From NCBI GenBank assembly GCA_028673005.1, contig CM054117.1, positions 54,187,370-54,251,369 on the forward strand: 64,000 bases of DNA, in the 5' to 3' direction. This document shows positions 44,374 through 56,270 of the stretch, piece after piece. This stretch comes from Tanypteryx hageni (taxonomy: Eukaryota > Arthropoda > Insecta > Odonata > Petaluridae). The translations under genes were made by a program, and so were the position numbers. The notes under the pieces are model-generated. The model was not told where the DNA came from. It saw nothing but the letters and a program-made list of their open reading frames with translations, and ran no database searches. Every line of letters begins with the position of its first letter. The first letter of the stretch is position 1.

Positions 44374-46433
44374 CAAATTTGAGTAACTCACTCAGAAGAT
44401 ATATGCGCCGTTGCTCGCTAGTTTGGAGAAAAAGAAAATGGGTAAGTATATTGTGGAGCCATTGAATGTCGGATAAGATATTATTGTTATTACAAGGGGG
44501 TGGAAAAGTGGGTTGGATAAAAGGGTTTTGAGGGTAAGGGGGTAATGGGTGGGAGAGGGTGGGATGGGGTGGGGTGGGGATTAAGTTTTGGGTAGGGAGG
44601 GTTGGAGGAGTAGGTAGGTGGGGAAAGTATGAAGGATGGGATGTAGGATTTGGTACTGGTGGAGGTGGTGGAGCTGGTGCTGGTGCTGAGGTAGGGTTCA
44701 GGCGGTTATACACTGCTGTGCGAGCTCGGATGAAGGTGGGGCAATTTTAATAATTGGCAGTATGGGCATTTCCGCAGTTAGCACAAGTGGGGGGAGTATC
44801 GGGGGATTTCGAGCATTTGGCAGAAGGATGATCGCCGCCCCATTTCACACATACGGCCGGAAAATTGCAATGGTTTTTAGTATGCCCTAATTTTTGACAA
44901 TTGAAGCATTGAACTGGGCTAAGGGGTTTTTTGTAGGGAAGTATTTTACAATTATAAATAGAAATTCCGGATTTATTGGCAAATTTTTTAGAATCAGCTG
45001 TTTTGGCTAAGGTTACGATATATACATCAGTGGGATATTTTTCCACCGTTTTGATCCCTTGCTTTTGCTGCGCATAGGTGGGGCGGGTAGAAAAAACTTG
45101 ATATACATCGTGAACTTCAAAGCCATCTCGTTCAATGGCGTCGACTATGTCTACAGATTTAAGATCGTTTGAAAGTCCTTTCAGGGCAAATTTTTGAAGT
45201 TTTTCGTGGGGTAGTTGATAGGTATAAAAAGAAATATTATTTTCCTTAAGATAACTGCGGGCTGCTAGGTAATCTGTGACAGTTTTACACTGTAATAGAA
45301 TTAGGTTGGAGGAGATAAATTTTGCTGATGGCCTTACAACTAATTTTTCACATAGTTCCTTAGATAGTTGGAGCCAGTTTAGGGAAGTTTGAATTTTAAT
45401 TGAGGGGATTGAGGGGATGGGAGCAGGTTGGGGGGGTGGGGGTTGGAGTTCGGTGGGCTTGGGGTTTGTGGTAGGGGGGATAGATGACTTGGAGGGGGGG
45501 TGGGATTCCTCGATATCTGAGGAATTGGATGGATTTGGAGCAGAATTTGGATTTGAGTCCGAGTTAGATTCCTCTGTGCCTGAGTAATCGGGGTCGGGGT
45601 CTAGGAGTTGGAAGCGGTTGGAGGTGGTGACTTCAGTTGGGGAGGGGGAGGCGTTAGGGCTAGGGTGATTGGATGATGTGGGTTTGGATTTTTTGGAGCG
45701 GGTTTCTCTGGCTGGGCTAAAATTATTACCTTTTAGTTATTACTGAATTTTTATCTAAGATATTTTCAAAAATTGGAACATTATTATTATTATTAACACT
45801 AGTGGAGGGGGTAGGATTTACTTTTTGCGAACGGGTTATTCTGGGCTGGCTGTGATTTGAAGCTATATTTACATCAGTATTTCGGTTATCACAAGAGACT
45901 AAGGTAGTGGAGGGTTGAGCACTTTCGACCGAATGAGGGTGGGTGTTACTCACGGCGTTCGTGTAGATGTGAGGGACGACGGTTAGTCCAGTTGGTGTCA
46001 TCGTGACTGCTAAGTTGTTGGTTCTAAGATGTCTGCGAGCACAGGCGAAGAGATAGGCTATGCGGTCTGCTGATGGGGTTAAATTTAGTTGGTTGGGTGG
46101 ATCCGCAGGGCGGGGCGACAGGATTGGTGTGATTCTAGTTGAGGTGACTGTGGTGATAGGAGATTGATGGCGGCTAACTACCGCTGCATAGGTGGCAGGA
46201 ATGGTAAACGGTGGCGTTTGCGACGCTGATATTGTTTGAGGAGGTTGGGGGAATGAAGTAGGGATGTTGTTGGGTGAAACAATTGGTTGAAGGGGATTAG
46301 GTGGGCCGTAATTTGGCTCGAGGTATGGATTAAAGTTGGTGGGAGCATACCAAGGAATATAGGTTGGAGAAGTAGATGGGATTGGAGTGGAAGCCGCATA
46401 CGGCTGTATCGCGCCTTGGTCTGGGGACGTCAT
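44354..46433 (-). pseudogene. LINE ORF1 with CCHC knuckles (Jockey type)
   Basis: Starts at 46433 (MTSPDQGAIQPYAASTPIP) with a proline/serine/threonine-rich N-terminal region to 45726. There one frameshift moves the reading to a frame open from about 45719 to 44744. That part contains NNISFYTYQLPHEKLQKFAL, the domain that precedes the knuckles in Jockey ORF1, then CFNCQKLGHTKNHC, CVKWGGDHPSAKC (first CxxC damaged to CxxW) and CANCGNAHTANY. A TAA at about 44744-44746 interrupts the frame; it continues as NCPTFIRAR and a proline-rich tail to the stop at 44354. ORF1 proteins bind element RNA and, in Jockey, help telomere or nuclear targeting. Only two clear lesions were seen. Confidence 0.85.
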
Positions 46434-46800
46434 TTCATGCGCTCTTTAGGCGCGGAAAGGGAGTAATTTTAAGGCGCACTCATCGTCGCGATGTTTTTAC
46501 GACACTCGGGAATTTTCTGTGGAAACACTGGGGCCACTGAACACAGGCAGCGTTGAAGCACGGTATGGGGCTACTAAGAGAACACTGGGGCCACTCGGTG
46601 ATTGTGCGCGTCCAGTTATATACTCGGGATTTTTCTGTGGAAACACTCGATCGATCGAATCAATTCATAGGCATAGCAACGCCAATGCATTTATATCGAT
46701 GGGTGTGTAGCGGCCGGCGCGACGACTATGTATTCCCGCTTTGCGCTGATTTAGCGGCCGGCGGGACGACAATGTATTGGTCGCCGGGCGAACGCGGCAG
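46434..46800 (-). promoter_or_regulatory. 5' UTR of the Jockey-like LINE with internal repeats
   Basis: Two copies of CTCGGGAATTTTCTGTGGAA (46505 and, with changes, 46624) are spaced about 120 bp apart. AACACTGGGGCCACT occurs at 46524 and 46580. TAGCGGCCGGCG followed by GACGAC occurs at 46707 and 46751. LINEs often have repeated 5' promoter units, so this may be the internal promoter; that is inference. Confidence 0.5.
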
Positions 46801-46864
46801 CGCGTCCCTGGGTGGCGACGTCAGCCGAATCTCGGTGGAGAAAACCACGCGAGGAGTCGTATTT

Positions 46865-46870
<6 letters not shown>

Positions 46871-46906
<36 letters not shown>
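46871..46906. repeat. TA microsatellite
   Basis: About 18 TA units. Confidence 0.95.
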
Positions 46907-46910
<4 letters not shown>

Positions 46911-47052
46911 CCTTGCCAACAGAGAGAGAATACTTTCGTGATGATTACAAACTTCACAAAAGGCTGGGGCGAGAACCGAAATCAGACACTCAATAGAAGT
47001 ACGTTCTCGCAGCTCCGCCTCCGCTCGGTATCTCCAGCTCTCGACCCGCCTC

Positions 47053-47705
47053 TCAGTGTCCAAGTATATACAAATGCGGTTGTTGGAGAGGCGCGTTCCG
47101 TGGGTGATGAAGGCGCCACCGCCTCCAGTTCCGAATATATATTCGGTGATGGGCGTGTCCGGTAGCGCGGATAAGATTATTGCCTTCTCTTTGGTTGGGC
47201 CAGACGATAAGGGCCTTCCTCTTGCTGAAGACGAGGACGATTTTAGGGGCGGCATTTGGCAGCCCGGGGTCTGACGTGTGCGCCTTAGCGATCCCGGCTC
47301 CTCCCGCGGCACGTGCGTAGCTGACTTGCGTGGGAGGGGCGGTCGGAGGGTTCAAGTGCGGGTTCGGAGTGGGGAACAACGAGTAAGGCCGTGTCTGCGG
47401 CGGTGTGGAAAGTGAGGGAAGAAGGCTCGAAGAGCTAGCCGGCGCTGGCCGGAAGATAGGAAGGGGCCATCTCCGCGTGGGAGAGAAACAGGTGTAAGGA
47501 GAGAGTCGAGGCACGGTCGCAGGATGGAGAGCCCTGTAAAGGCGCTGACGAAGATCGAGGAACTTGTGAGCCGGAAGGCGCAGCCGCGATAGGAGAACAC
47601 GAGCTCGTTTGGAGAGCTCGATCAGGAGATAAACTGGAATTTTCCAGTGATTTGGCAGTAAGATGGCCATTCCGGCGTTGTATGACAAAGACGGAATCTG
47701 GAGAG
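47053..47705 (-). pseudogene. Probable LINE ORF1 N-terminal fragment
   Basis: Within a long minus-strand frame the segment from about 47664 reads MAILLPNHWKIPVYLLIELS, then ARVLLSRLRLPAHKFLDLRQ and RLYRALHPATVPR. Later come PTQVSYARAAGGAG and APKIVLVFSKRKALIVWP. The pattern of a helical start, RLYRALHP, SYA+AA and a VLV..K motif resembles the start of ORF1 in some arthropod non-LTR elements. The 257-codon ORF begins 160 bp further up, inside repeat family R sequence, which cannot be its own start. No RT is attached. The call is tentative. Confidence 0.45.
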
Positions 47706-47709
47706 CGTG

Positions 47710-48287
47710 CGCGTGCGTGCGTGTGTGTGGGGATGTACGTGACAGCTTTTTTGTGGGTGCTCTAACTCGAAAACTATTGATCAGGTCAACGCAAAATTTT
47801 ATATTTAACATTTTTATGAAAGTCACAAGAACATTATTTTCTGGTAAAAATCAATCACTTATCCGTTATTTCGAATTATTTGCTTTAATATTTGATATAT
47901 GTAAAAATGTACTGCAATAAAAGATGTAGGAAATTTAGTTTTCTACAACCTTTGTTCGAAACATTTTTCCATATAATACATTGTTTAAGAGATATTTTAA
48001 ATACTAAATCATTTAGCTGCCACCACCACGCTATCTACTGACGACTATTGTTAACATTGACGCTTAGTTACATCTTAGTAACGCTCCTTTTTTTTTCTTA
48101 ATTGTTGGAGCTTTGAGGCTATATCCAATATCAGAAGGCTATGGTTTGAGTGTATTTCTGTTCTTTTTCAAGTATAAATTTTTCTCTCAGTTCCTTAAAA
48201 TATTTATTATCATGTTAACCTATTTGGAATTTTTAGAAAAATTACAAGTATGGAGAAAGTCATGTGGTGGCCACATGAGATTTTTTT
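47710..48287 (+). repeat. Left arm of a large imperfect inverted repeat (family R)
   Basis: TTTTTTGTGGGTGCTCTAAC through TGGAGAAAGTCATGTGGTGG is matched in reverse by 48947-49470. Its outer part also matches 17062-17240. Not coding. Confidence 0.75.
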
Positions 48288-48946
48288 AGATAGTGGCTTA
48301 GAAGAGAGCTTCTCAACCATTTTGGAGGTACAGAACCCTTTAGAAACTGGACACAGCTTCGCTGAACAGCACGATGCACTTCACACAGAAATATCTAAGG
48401 AATATAATGCAATAACAAAGTAAACAAACCACTTAGGAAAACGATTAAACTTTACTCTTATGGACCCTAAAACACTAGCATAAATTACATCAAAATTAAT
48501 AAATAGCAAAAACAATGCAAATGGCAAATAACGAAATAAGTTCGATAAAGAGACCCTTCCAAGATGATATTTTAATGTTTGACTCTCTGTTAAACAAAAA
48601 TATTATAACATCATCATCTAACGGCCCAAAATTTAACTGGTAAAAATTGCAAAAAGATTAAAAAAATGTAATTTACTAAAAAATTGCAGAAAAAGACCAA
48701 TTCTAATAATGAATAGTTTATATGAGATAAAGGAGATTACGGTGAAAAACTGAAATTTACAGTTAAATAAATTGTTCTTAAATTCTTTAAAAGAAACTCC
48801 TAAACCGTACAGATCTTAAAGAATAGTGTTTTAGAGGTAAACAGTTAAAATATATGAAGTTTACGAAAAAATGTGTTCCACGCCAGGGACGATATCAGTG
48901 TTGCCAATATAACGAATTTGTAGCTAGATCTAGCTGCTTTACATTT
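48288..48946. other. Loop of the inverted repeat
   Basis: About 660 bp, unique. It starts with hAT-like terminal words (CTTCTCAACCATTTTGGAGG near 48308) and has CAGTGTTGCCAA near 48897. No gene. Confidence 0.5.
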
Positions 48947-49600
48947 ACACTAAAAAATCTGATGTGGCCAACCACATGACTTTCTCCATATCTATCTGTG
49001 ATATTTCTAAAAATCCTAAATAGGTTCAAGATAATAAATATTTTAAGGAACTGCTAGAAAAAGACTTTAAAAAGAACAGAAGCTCCAACAATTAAGGAAC
49101 TATAAAGGAACGTTAGTAAAGCGTCAAGTGTTTATAATAGGTGGTGTGGTTGTGGCAGCTAAAATATTTAGTTTTTAAGACATCTCTTAAAAAATTTCAT
49201 TATAGGGGAAAATGTTTCAAACAAAGGCTGTAGAAAATTAAATTTCCTACATCTTTTATTCCGATTTTTTTACATCAATTAAATATTAAGTCAATTATAA
49301 AAAACGGCTGTGACAAGAGTAAACACCCACTTTCGGTTGACCGATTTTTACCAAAAACTAAACAGTTCTTTTGCCTTTAACAGAAATGTCAAATATAAAA
49401 TTTCGCATTGACCTGATTAATAGTTTTTTAATTAGATCACCCACAAAAAACTGTCACATACAATCACACACACTCATTGTCAGACATCATCGAGAAAATG
49501 GTCAAAACGTGTTCAGGAGGCTTCAAAACGTTTATTTCCGTTGAAATCTCGAAATCCATTATTTTTCATGAATGCAATAATTTCCCCCATATAACGTATG
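48947..49600 (-). repeat. Right arm of the inverted repeat (family R), extending outward
   Basis: Reverse complement of 47710-48287 to about 49470. Beyond that, to 49600, it keeps matching 16321-16437 on the other strand. It therefore holds an uninterrupted version of the region where the MITE at 16447 inserted. Confidence 0.7.
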
Positions 49601-49708
49601 GAGAAAGTAACAAGATGGAAAAGTATACTCCGTAAATGAAATGCACAGAGATTTCAAAGGCGTTCTTAATTGGAAATACGTTTGAAACGGCATCGAAAGA
49701 TTAGGCGA

Positions 49709-50030
49709 TTCTCGAATTTTTATCTCCGAAACTATAAGTCGTAATTATAATATGGTCTCGGGGACTATCTTGTAGTAAATGTTGTTCTCTATCCAAATAA
49801 ATTTTTTAATCTATACCTCATAGATCATACATGAGCATGGGAGAGAATATGGATTTTTAATCTTCGCGATCGATGTAAACAAAAGATGCGATGTTTTGCT
49901 CGGGATTTTCTCGAATTTTTATCTCCGAAACCATAACTCGTAATCATGTAGACTTTCTTGAAGTAAAAGTTGTTCTCTATCTGAATATATTTTTAATCTA
50001 TCCTTACAGATTATATAAGAGCTAGGGAGA
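49709..50030. repeat. Two tandem units of ~199 bp
   Basis: CTCGAATTTTTATCTCCGAA starts at 49711 and 49910. Downstream words GTTGTTCTCTATC and TTTTTAATCTAT repeat at the same spacing, with moderate divergence. Confidence 0.7.
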
Positions 50031-51309
50031 AAAAAGTTTCGTATTTCATTGTTGCTTGACGGATGACATTTAACGAGATATGAGTATAAGTTTATTAAAG
50101 TAATTAAGTAAAGTGGAAGTTCTAATCGACGGATTCAGCTTAAAATCACAATTGGATGATAAATTTTAATAACGATTACTCATACTTAATTAAATTAAAT
50201 TAAAATCTGTCGAGCGGTTTAGGAGATGAAAGCTACGGCGGACGGATGGACCAGACGTGCCCATAAGGCGTTCCTCTCTTACCACTTCGCTGGTATAGAA
50301 CGCTTAAAAGTGTCCTAGCGACTTCTTACAAATCTAGCGAATCGATAAAAAATCTAGCTATTTCCAGCGACTATACAAAAAAATCTTGTTTAAATTGGAA
50401 GTATGTAATCCTAGATAAATTTTTGTTAGATTTAACGGTCAAAATGCTCTTTGCCCACATCTATTCGTTATAGACAACCCTAAGAAAGCGCCCATTTGTA
50501 ATGTTATGTACACAATCAACTTGGAAGATGGATACATGAATACTCGTTTCATATAATGATTTGGAAACAACAATAGGAAATCGACATTTTGCTCTTACCC
50601 ATTATATGCGTTGTAATGTATAGATTAAAAGATTTACTAGGGCAGAGGAGGTCACCAAAAAAGTCTGCTATAACAGTTAATTGCGACATTTTTTTCGAGT
50701 TAAAAATTCGAGTATGACCTGCCAGATACCTCCCATGCAATTCTTATGGGGGATAAATGGAGTAGTGTTGGGAAAAAGATTTTAAAAATTAAGTGTTTTT
50801 AATTACCCGTATAAATTGGTTCAGACGAAGGTTCCATCTTCTTGCTAGTGTATAAAAGACAATAATAACTTAAAAATAGTGTAGTTATATGCAGTGCACA
50901 CAAAAACAATATCTTATTATATGGAGACACATTTGGTTAGCTTCCTTACGCAGTCATGAATATCATTGGTAATTATATATTCTAGCTACTTCTAGCAACC
51001 TAGAAGATGAAATCTAGCTTCCAAATGCTAAAAAAAGTGGCAACACTGCTTGATATTTCAAACAAATGTCTGATGGTTTATGCGTCTCATGACAACGACA
51101 GGTACCAAACAGACTAAATTTAAACACACACACGCACTCAACTCAGTCGCACAGATCTCTTAAAGTAAAAAATGAAAACAAAACCATGCAACCAATTTGA
51201 ATGAAATTAAAATATTGGTAAGAGTTGTAGTACCAAGAAAGTGAAAAAACACACTATTACCAATTTTTTCTCGCGAACCCCTCGGATTTTATTTCGCGAA
51301 CCTCGAGGG
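50031..51309. other. Non-coding stretch, no gene recognised
   Basis: Several CTAGCTA/CTAGCGA words (50320-50370, 50985-51020). GGCAACACTG at 51041-51050 could be the right end of a hAT-like element whose left end is CAGTGTTGCC at 48896. CGCGAACCCCTCGG near 51272 looks like a decayed hAT end. Confidence 0.4.
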
Positions 51310-53110
51310 CAGTGGTTCTCAACCAGTGTTCCGCGGCACACTGGTGTGCCGCGATCATTTCCCAAGTGTGCTGCGAGACTTTGAAGAGAAATTGCTAAAA
51401 ATGGACAGATTTATTACAAGAAAACGTAATGGTGAAACATATAAAGAACATATTAAAGAAAAACCCAGTACCAGCCTGACCAAGCCAAGTAAGATTTCTA
51501 AGGTTTCTCGCATGTATTTGAGTCTGGGCATTTCTTGGAGTGGATAAAGATTTTCCTGTTCCAATGTGTGTTGTGTGTGGTGAGAAACTAACAAACGAAG
51601 CCATGGTTCCCAGTTTATTGAAGCGACATTTCATTACAAAAAATGCACACCTTCAAGAAAAAGATTTGAACTACGTATTTCAAAAGGATGATGGAACTGC
51701 ATTCTAAACCAGCGAGTTACTTCGAAAAAAAAACGTTAAGGTGTCTGATAGAGTTCAAGTTGCTTCCTATCAAATAGCAGAAATCATAGCTCAAAAAATG
51801 AAGCCCCACACTACGGCTGAGTCACTTATTTTTCCTGCGTGCCGTACGATAGGACAATGCTCGGTGATGAAGCGGGACAAGAAATTGCCAAAATGCCGCT
51901 TTCTAATGATACAATTCGAAGGTTAGAAGATGTCATCTAAGATAGAGGAAAATATTTCTAATAAGCTTAAAATGTCAGACTTTGATTTGCAAGTTGACGA
52001 GTCAACCGATATTAGCGGCAAAGCACAACTATTGGAATTTGTTCTCTTTCTTCATGAAAATGAAATAATTAGTCAATTTTTGTGCTACAGAGAACTCCCA
52101 GAACACACAAGAGGTCAAGATATATTCCATACTTTGACTTCTTACTTAGAACGTTTGGAAATTTCATGGAAGTTATGCGCAGGAATTCGTACCGACGGTG
52201 CTCCATCCATGTTGGGATCTTCCAAAAGGCTTCGTCTCACTTGTAAAACAACAGATCCAATAACAATAAATAGGTACCCATTGTTTTTTGCACAGGGAAG
52301 CCCTTGTTGGAAAGACGTTAAGGAGTTGACTTAAAGTCCGTATTAGACCAAGTTTTCGGATTGGTTAATTTTGTGAAATCAAGACCTCTAAAGACCCGCC
52401 TCTTCAAACAGACTTTTAATGCTATGGATTCGCAGTACGAATATTTAGTTTTACATACAGAAATAAGATGGGTATCAAGGGGAAGAGTGTTGGCTCGTGT
52501 ATATGAACTTAAAGAAGATGTTACTATTTTTTGAAAGTGATTTGACAGTGATTTTTGTGAATATCTTAGCTGTGAACTTTAGTGCGCCAAATTAGCATAT
52601 TTGGCAGATTTATTTAGGTATCTGAATAGTGTGAACACCAGCATGCAAGGGCGGAATGAAAACATCCTGACTTCTACAAATAAGCTACTGGCATTTTAGA
52701 GAAAAATAGTCATATGGAAAAAGAGAGCTAGAGAAGGTAATCTTGAAATGTTTCCTCCGATTTCAAAAAACCATCCGAAAGAAACTGTTGCTCTCGTGCT
52801 GGAGCATTTAGCAACTCTAGAGCCCAATATCGAGCGAGTTACTTTTCATCCTTGACTACAGAGAAATACGACTGGGTAAGGAACTTATTCACACCCGTAA
52901 CAACTGACTTATGCGTTTTTACTCTCTCCGAAGAATAAGAGTTAGCTCTCTTTCAACTGATCGCACCCTGAAAATTAAGCACGCCGTATTGTGTCTAGAT
53001 ATATTCTGGATATCTGTTAGTGAAGAATATTCAGAAATTGCGAAAAAAGGTGTTACATGGAGTTCATGCAGTCTTAAAAGAGTATACCTGCTCTAATATC
53101 CTATTCATTT
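51310..53110 (+). mobile_element. hAT transposon with only the 5' end found
   Basis: Left end CAGTGGTTCTCAACCAGTGT followed by the GCGGCACACTGGTGTGCCGC hairpin, a well-known hAT terminus. A decayed transposase follows on the same strand. The matching right end was not found, so it is truncated or degraded and the right limit is where coding similarity stops. Confidence 0.75.
51400..53096 (+). pseudogene. hAT transposase (ZBED5/SCAND3-like), broken
   Basis: Starts MDRFITRKRNGETYKEHIKE (51401). After a frameshift comes a BED-type finger (FPVPMCVVCGEKLTNEA, LLKRHF), then SDRVQVASYQIAEIIAQKMK, IAKMPLSNDTIRR, KLKMSDFDLQVDESTDISG and GIRTDGAPSMLGS. LRLTCKTTDP and later pieces VNFVKSRPLKTRLF, HTEIRWVSRGRVL, LADLFRYLNSVNTSMQGRNE lie in shifted frames. 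Near 53005 FWISVSEEYSEIAKK is the region just before the dimerisation motif, which itself (YLCExGFS) is gone. Multiple stops and shifts. Same family as the transposase at 26096-27993 but a different subfamily. Confidence 0.85.
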
Positions 53111-53819
53111 CGCGGTGGAGTCAAAAAACTCTCTCGAGGCGAACACCTGCGCCTCTCGTGCACTGCAGTGACGTCACGAGTCACTCAACAGCTGCAACGT
53201 CCGACCTTTCATCCACAGTTGAAGAGATGGGGTGAAGGAGAGAGAAAGAGGGGAGTGAAGGAAAGAGAGGGGGGAGTGAAAGAGAGAGAGAGAGAGAGAG
53301 GGAGGACAGTAGTGGAATTACAAATTTTCGGCCTCCCCGCGAAAAAAATTTTTGGGCCACTTCACAATTCGTTGTTTAGTACAATATCTACCTGCAGCCC
53401 CCATATATTTATCAATCCCCCACGATTGCGGACTCTACGATATTATAGTTCTGATACGGGGTGTGAGGGAGAAGAGGACGGAGAGATTGGACAGAGTGAG
53501 CTCTCTCAATGCGTTTCTCTTTTTGAGAATTATTATTCCTATCGCGCCCTATCGAGAGCTCCCATTTCCATATAGTAAAGCCTTAGAAAGCAGGACGGTT
53601 TACTTTCATTAGCCGCGTTTGCAGATGTTACGTATCGTAGTTACGTTTGGAAGCGTTTTATAAATAAGTGAAACTGTGCTTGTGTTTTTACACTGCTCTG
53701 TAGGCAAGTTGCTCCTCTACTCTCTGAATCCCGAAATTAACGTTTAAGCGTATGATTTTACACCTATTTAATTATTACCGGCATGGGGAGAGATGTGCTT
53801 AGGTTGTCTGACTGCCAAT
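53111..53819. other. Non-coding stretch with a GA tract
   Basis: A GAGA-rich tract lies at about 53226-53320, which creates a spurious 135-codon frame. No gene. Confidence 0.55.
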
Positions 53820-55564
53820 TAGGGTTGCCAACCGTCCGGGTTTCACTCGGACAGTCCGGGAATCCGAATGTTTGTCCGGAGTCGCGGTCGGATGTCCACC
53901 CGGACACAATATGTCCGGGAATTTAAGGATGAACGACTATGAAACCTGAATTTTAAGTGCTACAATGATGACGATGGCTTAAATATGATGCCAATTAGGC
54001 TTCCATTAAAGGAAACAGAAAATTATTTCCTCTATGTATTAGGTTTTTCAGTCCTGTTTCAGACGTAAAATGTTTTATTCTAGATTTTTATGAAGACGTG
54101 AACTAAACTTCGGTCGCCATTTACGGACGAATAAAATCCATTTTTAAAAAATTGCATTTGAAACTGTCGAATATCTCTTCATACCCCGCGGACAATGCCT
54201 CCGTTAATTATGGAAGACATCATTCAGTTTTCACACATTTAAAGAAAGATAATCGCGCTTTAATCGCTGCAAACTGTAACTGCCATGTACTGAACAATGC
54301 TGCTAAGAATGCCACAAAAGTATTAAGTATGGTAATCAAAATTTATAATGAGTTCTCTTCGTCTACAAAAAGTGTGGAGAGATTAAAAGAATTTTGTTTG
54401 TGGAAATAGAATGGAAAGAAATTCTTCGATATGTTCCAACAAGATGTCTGTCTTTAAAACCAGCAACCTTCAGACTTGTAGAGACATGGCCTGCTCTAAA
54501 ACATTACTTTTTAAACCAAGGCGAAGAAAAGTGCGACAAACTAGTTTGGCAATTTGTTGCATGTGGCGGAGGAACAGAATCTGCAAAGGAAGATATGATA
54601 TCTGTAGCAGAAATTTATCTGTACTTTGTACACCACGTCGCTGGTATATCAACTAAATCAAAGGATTAAGGACGAATTTTACGGAACTAAAGCAAATACC
54701 GGTTTGAGACATCTGCCTGTTTCACGGGCAAACAAAATACGAGAAGAATTCAACAAATTCTACTCCAGGGCGAGCCAGTATATTGGAAATTACTTCGATT
54801 TTGACAACTCGCCATTCAAGAATTTCAGCATTTTTGAACTCAGAAGTGATATTGAGTGGTCACAATTGGAACTTTGTGTACAGAATCTTTAATTAAAGGA
54901 TGTTATTAACATTGATGATTTGTATTCGGAATACATATCAGTGAAAGGTATATTACCAGAAATTGTTAAGTCAGATATATCCGCAATTGAGAAATGGCTT
55001 AGTATTTTTAATAGATATACAACAGCCACTTGACCAAATTTATTAAAATTGGCACAGTTCGTTTATTCGGTGCCAGTTAGTAATGCCTATACAGAAAGGG
55101 TATTTTCTATTATGGGAAACTTATGGACGGACGGCAGAAATTGTTTAAAACTGGAAATTTTGAAAGCAGAATTACAAACAAAATTGAATTTTGATATACC
55201 TTGTTCGGAATTTTACGATTTTGTCAAAAATAAACCAATGATGATAAAAGCAGCTAAAAGTAGTGAAAAATATAAATGGAGAAGGAATGATTTTGAGCAA
55301 TAAAATATTTTTTCAGCAATAGATAAATTTTCTAATTTTTCTGATGTTTATTTTCTTCTTACACATGTAAAATTTTGTTAATAGATAAAGCTTTCCAAGA
55401 AATATCTTGTATAGTCCTTTCCTAAGTGATTATACTTTTAACAATAAGAGTATAAAATTTTCCCTCTCTCCTTAGAAAATTATGATGCGTCCGGAAATCC
55501 GGTCGGCGATTCCCGGACACGTGAATTTGTCCGGGAATCGGCACAGAGAAAGTTGGCAACCCTG
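53820..55564 (+). mobile_element. 1.75 kb hAT transposon, internally deleted
   Basis: Inverted ends TAGGGTTGCCAAC and (reversed) CAGGGTTGCCAAC, flanked by a perfect 8 bp target duplication CTGCCAAT (53812-53819 and 55565-55572). TCCGGG/GTCCGG words are repeated within 120 bp of each end (53835-53920 and 55490-55540), likely subterminal transposase-binding sites. It carries a transposase without its N-terminus. Confidence 0.95.
54130..55303 (+). pseudogene. hAT transposase remnant, N-terminus missing
   Basis: Pieces in order: SSYPADNASVNYGRHHSVFT (family: core DNA-binding/catalytic region DNANVNFG), ALIAANCNCHVLNNAAKNAT, VIKIYNEFSSSTKSVERLKE, then IEWKEILRYVPTRCLSLKPA and WPALKHYFLNQGEEKCDKLV. 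After a stop come YFDFDNSPFKNFSIFELRSD, and the dimerisation region VPVSNAYTERVFSIMGNLWT. A stop after NLQ-like sequence near 54891 and others break the frame. The BED finger and first catalytic D are missing. It belongs to a different hAT subfamily from the other two transposases in the window. Confidence 0.85.
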
Positions 55565-56002
55565 CTGCCAATGCAGGCATGACCGTATGTAACCGTCTTT
55601 GTTATTTTTATTACTATCATTTTTTAAGGCCGAGAAACAGCTATTTATGAGCCATTTAAAATAAGTAAACATTCAACAATTAAATCTTTCTTGCAGAATG
55701 TATACAGTGTGCACGGAAAAAGTCTCCATTTGTAAAAGTTGTATGGCTGAAAATACAAACTGCGCTAATTTATTGATGTACGTCTACATTTGGTTCGATT
55801 AAGGAATTCACATTGATGCTCACCACCGTTTAGGCATTGTTTACATCTGCGAAGGACTGATTTTGTCATTTTCATATGTTCATTCCATCAATGATGTATT
55901 CGTATTGTGCCAAATTTTTCCTGATGCATAGCTTTAAGTTTTTCATGTATTCATCTTTTGTTCTAAATATTCAGTTATTAATGTCTTTGGTGAATCTCAG
56001 TA
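55565..56002. other. Non-coding stretch, possible mariner-like end
   Basis: GTATACAGTGTGCACGGAAA at 55698 resembles the terminus of Tc1/mariner elements. The minus strand near 55790 reads GGEHQCEFLNR, weakly like a mariner transposase piece. Too decayed to define. Confidence 0.35.
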
Positions 56003-56270
56003 GGTTTCGCAGGTTTTTCACACCCCCCTTCTTGTGTGGGTGTTTTCCTGCTGTGGGTTTTTTACATGGATTTCATTATTTCAGCAGTCCTTATTTTTTC
56101 CCACAAAATTACATCTTTTCTTTTCCAATTCTTGTATTTTATTGTTACTTGTATTTACATAAAGTGCTATGTATTACTGTATATGTTTCATGACGAGGGG
56201 TTAGGTGGAAGATGGGACTTTTTAGTCTCAATCTCGCCCCAAATAAAGATCACATCAATCAATCAATCGA
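56003..56270 (+). mobile_element. LINE 3' UTR, copy C
   Basis: Matches copy B (4253-4545) at TTTCGCAGGTTTTTCACACC and TTTTCCTGC, and at its end, TTAGTCTCAATCTCGCCCC followed by AATAAAGA. Its tail is an ATCA repeat, where copy B has ATCT. Plus strand, 5'-truncated. It may have inserted into the mariner-like relic around it. Confidence 0.65.

Larger units (their letters stand above)
41425..46800 (-). mobile_element. Jockey-like LINE, nearly complete
   Basis: Minus-strand element with a 5' region (about 46440-46800), ORF1 (46433-44354), ORF2 (44373-41769) and a 3' UTR ending in an A/T-rich tail near 41425-41445 beside TA repeats. ORF1 and ORF2 overlap by 20 bp. Only a handful of lesions is visible in each ORF, fewer than in the neighbouring Tx1-like element. 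No target duplication was identified. Confidence 0.8.

Noticed and set aside
51302..53140. CTCGAGGG at 51302 and CTCGAGGC at 53133 as a target duplication for the hAT at 51310
   Set aside because: The sequence before the second copy shows no inverted terminal repeat, so the match may be chance.
53168..53575. 135-codon open frame
   Set aside because: Built on the GAGA tract; no motif.
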